Shown here: positions 56,258 through 62,795 of the stretch, piece after piece
How the letters are laid out: every line of letters begins with the position of its first letter
Numbering within the stretch: the first letter of the stretch is position 1
Program-made: the position numbers and the translations under genes
The notes under the pieces: model-generated
Seen by the model: the letters and a program-made list of their open reading frames with translations, nothing else
Database searches by the model: none
What the model was told of the DNA's origin: nothing
Origin: Bacteroidia bacterium
GTDB lineage: Bacteria > Bacteroidota > Bacteroidia > UKL13-3
Direction: 5' to 3'
DNA length: 64,000 nucleotides
Assembly (NCBI GenBank): GCA_025454975.1
Contig: JALONK010000006.1
Coordinates: 1-64,000 of the forward strand

Positions 56258-56791
56258 ATGAGAACCATTTTCACTACGCTTGCACTTTTACTTTTTTTGT
56301 CATCGGTATATGCACAAAAACATAAGCTGTATATATACAATTACATGCATAATTCTTATCACATAATTTTAGATAATAATCCTTATCGTTTGTTATTTCG
56401 GGATAGTGTTGAGTTATTTGGTTATTTTGATAAAGTAAATGAGAACAATTTTTTGTTTGTAACCAGGGATAGTATTTATGTTTTAACAACAGATCAAGTA
56501 AGTGGAATAGATAGGTATTTTAAGTATCATAAAACTTTTGCTTATTCAGCTCGTATAACTTGGGGAGTTATTAATTTACTCATGGGTTCAATAACTCTTA
56601 TCACATCAATTCCATTATCTTTCTCTGACCCCGGATTAGGTTTAATGGTTGGAGCTTCAGGTGGGTTGGTCTCTTATTATGGATATTCCTTTTTAAACAA
56701 TACAACCTATAATCGAAAGCTATATAACAATGCATTTAAACCAAGTGAGTTTTCATTACATTCATCTTTGATGATTATTACAGCTAAATAA
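56258..56791 (+). CDS. Hypothetical exported or membrane protein
   Basis: The 177-residue protein begins with a signal sequence (TLALLLFLSSVYAQK). About residues 100-150 include two hydrophobic stretches (WGVINLLMGSITLITSI and GLMVGASGGLVSYYGYS). I recognise no family. It starts 12 bases after the regulator gene and could be cotranscribed. It ends 17 bases from the convergent pentapeptide gene. Confidence 0.6.
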   Translation: MRTIFTTLALLLFLSSVYAQKHKLYIYNYMHNSYHIILDNNPYRLLFRDSVELFGYFDKVNENNFLFVTRDSIYVLTTDQVSGIDRYFKYHKTFAYSARITWGVINLLMGSITLITSIPLSFSDPGLGLMVGASGGLVSYYGYSFLNNTTYNRKLYNNAFKPSEFSLHSSLMIITAK

Positions 56792-56807
56792 AAATTAAAG
56801 CTAAATT

Positions 56808-57368
56808 TTATTCAATAATAAGATCATGTTGCATTAATAACCCTGCTAATCCGCTGCTACTGAATTTAGCTTTAGCCATAATATTATTTGCAGGATTAAT
56901 ACGATAATGAGACGCAGTTGTGAAGTTTACTCCACTTAAGTTTGTTTGATCAAATAATGCATCGGTTAAATCACAGCCATTAAATGTACTTCCTGTAAGA
57001 TCTGTTTTAGTAAAGTCAGTACCATGTAATTGACAATGATTAAAAGTTGTTTTCTTAATTTTAAGCAAGTAGAATGAACTATGGTTTAAAATACACCCAT
57101 TAAATAAAAATGATAATCCGATTTCGTTACAGGTGTCAAATCTTAAGCCCAACATTTTACAATCTGTAAAAGTACAATTTCGCCAAGCTGATTTAAGTAA
57201 TTTAACCATACTTAAGTTGCACGAGGTGAAGGTGCAATCAGTAAATTGATAGCCTGAAAAGTTTTGATTTGTAAAATCGCAGCCCACAAAAGTGCATGCT
57301 TCATATTCACCTTTCTCGTTAATGACATTGCCATTATATTGTTGATTCCTTGCATAAATCTCTGACAT
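56808..57368 (-). CDS. Pentapeptide-repeat protein
   Basis: The 186-residue protein consists of degenerate pentapeptide repeats, the A(D/N)LXX right-handed quadrilateral helix: CTFVGCDFTNQNFSGYQF, then LTGSTFNGCDLTDALF and QTNLSGVNF. Cys or Phe occupies many inward positions. Some members mimic DNA and protect gyrase, but no such role can be inferred from the sequence. No signal peptide. It follows the porin gene by 69 bases on the same strand. Confidence 0.83.
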   Translation of the reverse strand: MSEIYARNQQYNGNVINEKGEYEACTFVGCDFTNQNFSGYQFTDCTFTSCNLSMVKLLKSAWRNCTFTDCKMLGLRFDTCNEIGLSFLFNGCILNHSSFYLLKIKKTTFNHCQLHGTDFTKTDLTGSTFNGCDLTDALFDQTNLSGVNFTTASHYRINPANNIMAKAKFSSSGLAGLLMQHDLIIE

Positions 57369-57437
57369 GAAATAATATTTTATAAGATAAAATTACTCAA
57401 CTTCGAATATATTTTATTTTATAAAAATATTCGTTAG

Positions 57438-58910
57438 TTATAATCGAAAGAGCATCGCAAGGATGAGTCGTTTTTCACTTTTAACCAAATCAGGCTGCCA
57501 ATTTGGGTCAAGAGTTGTTGTACTATAACCGCTTTGTGATGTAACACCACCGGGTCCGGCAAAATAAGGGACATTAGCATTTCTGTAAACAAATTCAATG
57601 CGAAAGGTAATGCTTTGGTTAGGCATGTAATCAAAATTTGTTGAACAGTCCCATGCTGAAAAGGCATCCCCGGGATTTGCACTAAAAGGGAAGGCACCTT
57701 CTGTTTGGGTTGGGTTGTTCGGGTTAGGCAGCGGACTTGCCTGTCCGGTTGGATATAATACCAAATATCTACCCGGATTTGTCATGATGCCTCCTCCAAC
57801 CGTGATGGCACATTTGTTGTTTGCAAACCACAAACGGTTGTAGAACATAGCACTTGCAAAATATTGTGCAGGCCCTTGGGTACTGTCACCATCTTTGAAG
57901 CCATTTACACCGCCTCCTCTTTCAAACCCAATATCTGCGGTTAGTGAAAATGCCATTTGAGTAATACCTTTTGAATGTGGTTGACGATAATATCTAACCA
58001 GAACGCTATTATCAGAATGAAATCTCTTTCGATTTGGATTGCCGGCAGCATCATTTCCATAGTAGTTATTAGTTAATATTTTAAAATTACTATTAGGTGC
58101 CCAGGTAATATTTCCTCCAAAGCCCGGCATGCTATTAAACTTGCCATAACTTTGCCAGCCATTAATTAACCAAGGTTCTATTTTTAGTTCTTTTGTAGGA
58201 AATATTTGCATTCGAACTCCATTAAAAAACCAAGGTGTATTGTCGGATGTAAATGAAGCTTGGTATTCCCAATTTTCGGCCTGATAAAATGAATTTAATC
58301 CTATATAAGACATAAATAATCCTGCATCAATATTAATTCCATGCCATTTGTTAATATGATAGCCTGCATATACTTCACTTAAATAGCGGTAAACATTTGC
58401 AAGTTGATATTGCCCTCTATATGGACTAAAATCATTTCGAGGTACTACCTGCGAGCGTGTTCCAAATTGTGTCATTATTCTTGCCCTGGCATTTTTATAG
58501 TTAAAATCACCACCAAAATGTAAAGCTGATAATTGTACTTCATTATTACGGGCTAAGGCAGTTGAACCTACAACGGTATTATCAATTGGGTTGTGAAATG
58601 CATAGGTATAGTTTATATCTATAAAAATACTAGGTGTGAAATATTTTAAGTCTTTCCAAATATTTTCCGTTCTGCGGTCGCTTCCATTTGCCCATGTTAA
58701 ATCAAGATGTGCAAATGGATCTTCTTTGTTTGCGTTGTTACCGGTATCAATTGCCAAAGGAGATATGGTGATATTATCATAATGGTTAGTATCATGTGTT
58801 GATATGATTGAAGTTGTTTTATTATATAATGATGGTTGTTTAGTATTTGATATTTGGGCGATTGCTGTCGCGCTAATTAAAAGGCTTACACCTATATTAA
58901 GGATGTTCAT
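57438..58910 (-). CDS. Outer-membrane porin of the type linked to Kdp operons
   Basis: The 490-residue protein has a signal peptide (ISATAIAQ) and then a beta-barrel pattern: alternating aromatic strands such as SIFIDINYTYAFHNP, ALHFGGDFNYKNARARIM and the C-terminal SEKRLILAMLFRL. The set of Trp-Ala-Asn-Gly features (LDLTWANGSDRR) matches beta-barrel porin-2 family members often next to kdp genes in this phylum. It is 232 bases downstream of the KdpE-like regulator. No Kdp ATPase gene is in the window. Confidence 0.78.
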   Translation of the reverse strand: MNILNIGVSLLISATAIAQISNTKQPSLYNKTTSIISTHDTNHYDNITISPLAIDTGNNANKEDPFAHLDLTWANGSDRRTENIWKDLKYFTPSIFIDINYTYAFHNPIDNTVVGSTALARNNEVQLSALHFGGDFNYKNARARIMTQFGTRSQVVPRNDFSPYRGQYQLANVYRYLSEVYAGYHINKWHGINIDAGLFMSYIGLNSFYQAENWEYQASFTSDNTPWFFNGVRMQIFPTKELKIEPWLINGWQSYGKFNSMPGFGGNITWAPNSNFKILTNNYYGNDAAGNPNRKRFHSDNSVLVRYYRQPHSKGITQMAFSLTADIGFERGGGVNGFKDGDSTQGPAQYFASAMFYNRLWFANNKCAITVGGGIMTNPGRYLVLYPTGQASPLPNPNNPTQTEGAFPFSANPGDAFSAWDCSTNFDYMPNQSITFRIEFVYRNANVPYFAGPGGVTSQSGYSTTTLDPNWQPDLVKSEKRLILAMLFRL

Positions 58911-59142
58911 TAGTGGTTTTATTTTTTTTGATTAATTATGAATAAATGTATTGATAGGGAGCAAATTGATTAATACACTTTTTTGGTTGTTAAGTAGCAT
59001 ACCTTTCTACCTTTTACCACTTTTAGTTTTAACGATGAAGGAGGTTCCATATTAATTTTTATGGCTACAAAATTCCGTTAATACTTGTTTGTAAAAAGTA
59101 AATTAATGAAGATGTATTATAAAGAAAATATAAAGATGCAAC

Positions 59143-59820
59143 TTATTCGAAACGATAACCGATACCACTTTCCGTGCGTATGTGTAACGGTTGATTAGGA
59201 TTTGTTTCTATTTTTTTTCTGAGTGTGCCTATAAATACCCGCAGATACTGAGTTTCTGATTGTGCACCTACACCCCATATTTCTTTTAAGATAAATTGAT
59301 GAGTTAGCACCCTGCCATTATTTTTTGCTAATAAAACTAATAAGTTAAATTCAGTGGCAGTAAGTTTAATGTATAATTGATTTTTAGTGACAACCCTAGA
59401 TGTAATATCAATTTCAAGTTCGTTAAATGATAACTTAGTTTGGTTATTTGTAGTTTGGTTACTACGTATGGCAGCTCTTATTCTTGCCAATAATTCCGCA
59501 TTTCTAAATGGTTTTGTCAAATAATCACTTGCACCATTATCGAGCGCATTAACAATATCTACTTCGCTATTTTGTACAGATAAAATAATTATAGATTTGT
59601 TATACCATGTTCTAAGTTCTTTAAGAATTTCATGTCCGCTTTTGTCAGGTAAACCAAGGTCGAGTAAAATTAACTCAGGTGGATGCATTGCAGCCATTTG
59701 TATGCCTTGTTTACCATTCTCGGCCAACCACACTTTATAACCATTACTTTGTAATGTAATTTCAAGCAGCTTTCTAATTTGTGGTTCATCATCTATAACC
59801 AAGATCTCAGCTTTATTCAT
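59143..59820 (-). CDS. KdpE-like response regulator
   Basis: The 225-residue OmpR-type regulator has the receiver acidic pair DDEPQIR, the phospho-acceptor D54 (LILLDLGLPDKSG) and K in LTKPF. The C-terminal winged helix has LTATEFNLLVLLAKNNGRVLT and HIRTESGIGYRF. Its start overlaps the sensor kinase stop by 8 bases, so the pair is translationally coupled. In E. coli KdpE activates the high-affinity potassium pump; here the nearest candidate target is the porin gene. Confidence 0.87.
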   Translation of the reverse strand: MNKAEILVIDDEPQIRKLLEITLQSNGYKVWLAENGKQGIQMAAMHPPELILLDLGLPDKSGHEILKELRTWYNKSIIILSVQNSEVDIVNALDNGASDYLTKPFRNAELLARIRAAIRSNQTTNNQTKLSFNELEIDITSRVVTKNQLYIKLTATEFNLLVLLAKNNGRVLTHQFILKEIWGVGAQSETQYLRVFIGTLRKKIETNPNQPLHIRTESGIGYRFE

Positions 59821-60892
59821 TTTTTAAATGGTTTATGTATGACGATTCTATCGGTAATGTAATAATAAAACTTACCCCTTTAGTTATATTATTTTCAGCT
59901 TTTACTGTTCCACCATGGGCTTCCGTAAATCCTTTAACGATAGATAATCCAAGCCCGGTACCACCAACTTTTGTTTGAGGGATTCGGTAAAATTTGTCAA
60001 AAAGATAAGGTAATTCCGATTTAGGTATTCCGGGGCCATTATCTTCTACAATTATTATTAAATGTTGATTTTGTAGTTTGGTTACTATAGTAATAATGGT
60101 TTGTGGTGGTGTATAATATGTTGCATTATGAATCAAGTTTTCTAATACATGTTCCATAAGCCCTCTATCAAATTTAAACAGTGGTAAATTTTCGTTCGGG
60201 CTAAACTTAATCTGATGTTGCTCCTTAATATCACATTTATGAATAACTGAATGAATAAATTCATTGATGTCGCACCAATCAGCATTTAATTTTAACATTC
60301 CTGATTCCAATCGGCTCATGTTTAATAGGTTCTCAACCTGACGATTTAATCTTATAGTAGCAATATCTAATTGATTCATTATTTCGTGTTGCTGTGCAGG
60401 AGATATTCTTCCTTCCACATCTTTTAAGGTATCAACAGCGGTTATGATGGTTGAAATAGGTGTTCTTAGTTCGTGGGATAAAGAATTTAATAATGTGTTA
60501 TATAGTGCGATCGTTTTTTCTTTTTCTTCCTTATCTCTGTTTTTCTTTTCGGCTATCCTAATTTTAAAACTTAGTACTGCATTTACCATAGCAATAACAA
60601 AATATAGCAGAAACATTAATACATCTTCTGCATGGTAGATATGAAAAGTGAATAGCGGAGGGATAAAAAAGAAATTCCATATTAAAGCACTCAAAAGAGC
60701 AGCGCTTAGTACCGGCAAAATATCAAACAACATGGCTAAGATAGAAACAGATAAAAGTAATATCAAGGCAACTGTTCTGTATCCTGAAGCATCAATTGTT
60801 ATGTAACATGTAATGGAGGTAAATATCACCACTCCTATACACATCAGGTATTGAAATTTACGCAATGTTCTTTTTAGGTAATTAATAATCAA
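59813..60892 (-). CDS. KdpD-like sensor histidine kinase lacking the N-terminal KdpD/UspA part
   Basis: The 359-residue protein starts with TTG 60892 (the next ATG is codon 17). It has a four-helix membrane DUF4118 domain at about 12-110 (ALIWNFFFIPPLFTFHIYHAED is typical). HisKA carries H140 in NSLSHELRTPI, and HATPase motifs are NLIHNATYY, EDNGPGIP and GTGLGLSIV. A full KdpD has about 380 more N-terminal residues that sense potassium and ATP; those are absent here. The cytoplasmic signal input must differ or come from a partner protein. Confidence 0.85.
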   Translation of the reverse strand: MIINYLKRTLRKFQYLMCIGVVIFTSITCYITIDASGYRTVALILLLSVSILAMLFDILPVLSAALLSALIWNFFFIPPLFTFHIYHAEDVLMFLLYFVIAMVNAVLSFKIRIAEKKNRDKEEKEKTIALYNTLLNSLSHELRTPISTIITAVDTLKDVEGRISPAQQHEIMNQLDIATIRLNRQVENLLNMSRLESGMLKLNADWCDINEFIHSVIHKCDIKEQHQIKFSPNENLPLFKFDRGLMEHVLENLIHNATYYTPPQTIITIVTKLQNQHLIIIVEDNGPGIPKSELPYLFDKFYRIPQTKVGGTGLGLSIVKGFTEAHGGTVKAENNITKGVSFIITLPIESSYINHLKNE

Positions 60893-61394
60893 AAGTTAAC
60901 TGATTCAATTGTCAAAAATAATTTATATGATGTAAAGATTTTATAAAGATATATGCTTGGTTGAAATAAAATTGAATGAATAGAAGGGTTTGAATAATTA
61001 TCATTTAAAAGGAATTATGATTTCATGCATTTTGGTTTCAGAGTTAGGCTACGAACACGTCCTTTTAAATTTGGTTACCATTATATAGGTGTAAATTAAT
61101 TCTAATTAAATTATAAATACAATATTATTATCACACTGATTAATGATATGATTGATTAAATATAACGATTCTATTACGCAAAAGAATGTTTTCACTCTTT
61201 TTCTTTGAGGCGTATAATTATTCCTTTGATTTCAATAAAGTAAGTTAATTGTGATAATACTTCATCTAAATCAAATTATTTATAAAATGGTTAAAATAAT
61301 AATGGAGGTGACATGCAATTTGTGTATGACTTTTAATTTCCTCCTTTCTCCTTGTAAATACTTATTGAATTAATTATAACTAAGCCCACCTCTT
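60893..61394. other. AT-rich noncoding spacer upstream of the aspartic protease
   Basis: This 502-base region is very AT-rich and I see no gene. The left end holds the kinase promoter. GGAGGTG at 61304-61310 lies 2 bases before an ATG that opens a 7-codon frame (61313-61336), and its core GAGGTG can pair with CACCTC (61387-61392) just before the protease ATG. The rest shows no recognisable site. Confidence 0.5.
60913..60920 (-). promoter_or_regulatory. -7 box TATTTTTG of the KdpD-like gene
   Basis: A full TAnnTTTG match 20 bases upstream of the TTG start at 60892. The -33 element is not obvious. Confidence 0.45.
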
Positions 61395-62657
61395 ATGAAA
61401 AAAACTAAATCAACTAAACCTGTTACTACCATCAAACCAACCAGAACCAAAGCTAAGTTAGCTGCTCCTAAAACAACCAAGCAGTCCGGCTCATCAACTC
61501 CAATATCAAAACCTAAAGGTGTTAAAGCCAAACCAACTCCACCTGTGATTAACCAAACTTTCAATCATAGTTTGCACATGAATATTTTGGATAAACATCC
61601 TCAAAAAAATGAATTGATGAATGTGGTTGCTCAACAAACAACGAATAATAAACTTACTTCTACTACTGATACAGAAATAAGTATTCCATTATCAACCATT
61701 TCATTAATGGATAGTTTTGATGCATACATTAATATAACTTTTAGCGGGATGTTATCACAACAAAATACAATTTTGTTGGTTGATTCCGGTAATACTTGTT
61801 TGATTATTCCAAGGTATGAAGATATAGAAGGGTTGCCTGATTATAAAGTGTTAGGTGAAGGAAACGAACCTTGGGGAAGTCCGGCAATGATTGTTCAAGG
61901 TCCAATATTAATTCCCACTTCCGATGGTGGAACTTTTACAATAAATGACTGTGTTTTTTATGCATGTACAGGTGGTCCTCGTACAGCAAACTTTGGTACT
62001 GGTTGTATAAGTCCATGGAATACAACTGTAGTAGAAAATGTAACCATGCAATCCCCATTATCTTATAATACTGAATATCCAATAGCTGTTTTTAATTATG
62101 AAGCAGTTGAAAGTATTATTAGTGATAGCAACGATTTACATATATCGAACGGGAGTGTGCTTACATTACACAAGGAACTACCAAGTGGATTTAGTCTATT
62201 CAATATAATTAGAGATTTTAAATGGATGAGTTTAATGCCAAACAATCTTTGGATAAATGGAGTTCTAACCGGTTGGCCTGGAAATAACTATTCGGTTGCA
62301 TTTATAGATACAGGTGGAGGCCCAATAAATTTGAGTGATCCGAATGGATATATATATCCTTTTGCATTACCCGATTCAGTAGTTTGTCCCACTTGGTCAA
62401 GCACCTCCATTAATTGTAGCTGTACAAATAGTCCAATCACTATACAACTGATGGATCCATATTATCAAACTTTTTGGATGTACACAGTTGATACACAAAA
62501 AATGCCGGCATCAGTTCAAGGGTTAACACTTGTTGCATGTGAAACTAATGCTTACATGATGAATCAACAGGGTATGAACATCGGCGGTATATCAGCTTTG
62601 TTTATGGATATACTTATAGATTATCAATCAAAGGCTGTTGGATTCAAAATGAAATAA
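61395..62657 (+). CDS. Pepsin-like (A1-type) aspartic protease homologue
   Basis: The 420-residue protein has a basic, Thr/Pro-rich N-terminal 50 residues without a signal peptide. Two pepsin-like lobes follow. Lobe 1 starts YINITFSGML, with the catalytic motif VDSGNTCLIIP (D130-S-G-N-T). Lobe 2 has VAFIDTGGGP (D305-T-G-G-G), 175 residues later, close to the spacing in pepsin. The last residues (SALFMDILIDYQSKAVGFKM) match the end of the pepsin fold, where a strand is followed by D/Q-xxxVGF. Pepsin-type proteases are uncommon in bacteria (shewasin is an example). The flap tyrosine is not certain. A repeat-protein gene starts 138 bases downstream. Confidence 0.78.
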   Translation: MKKTKSTKPVTTIKPTRTKAKLAAPKTTKQSGSSTPISKPKGVKAKPTPPVINQTFNHSLHMNILDKHPQKNELMNVVAQQTTNNKLTSTTDTEISIPLSTISLMDSFDAYINITFSGMLSQQNTILLVDSGNTCLIIPRYEDIEGLPDYKVLGEGNEPWGSPAMIVQGPILIPTSDGGTFTINDCVFYACTGGPRTANFGTGCISPWNTTVVENVTMQSPLSYNTEYPIAVFNYEAVESIISDSNDLHISNGSVLTLHKELPSGFSLFNIIRDFKWMSLMPNNLWINGVLTGWPGNNYSVAFIDTGGGPINLSDPNGYIYPFALPDSVVCPTWSSTSINCSCTNSPITIQLMDPYYQTFWMYTVDTQKMPASVQGLTLVACETNAYMMNQQGMNIGGISALFMDILIDYQSKAVGFKMK

Positions 62658-62660
62658 TCA

Positions 62661-62674
62661 TTTAGTATACTAAA
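62661..62674. repeat. Perfect palindrome TTTAGTATACTAAA
   Basis: A 14-base perfect palindrome centred on GTATAC begins 4 bases after the protease stop. It has no T run. It could be a weak hairpin or a binding site before the repeat gene. Confidence 0.45.
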
Positions 62675-62795
62675 CTTAATTCTTGCAACTTAACGATAGG
62701 TTTTATTAACAAGCTAAGCGCCTGTTGCATGAAGTTGTCTACTCATTATTAAGCCTCCTACAATTATTTGCAATACAATTTAAACTTTTAACAAC

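Noticed and set aside
57438..60892. Complete kdp operon
   Set aside because: No frame in the window encodes KdpA, KdpB or KdpC motifs; only the sensor, regulator and porin are present.
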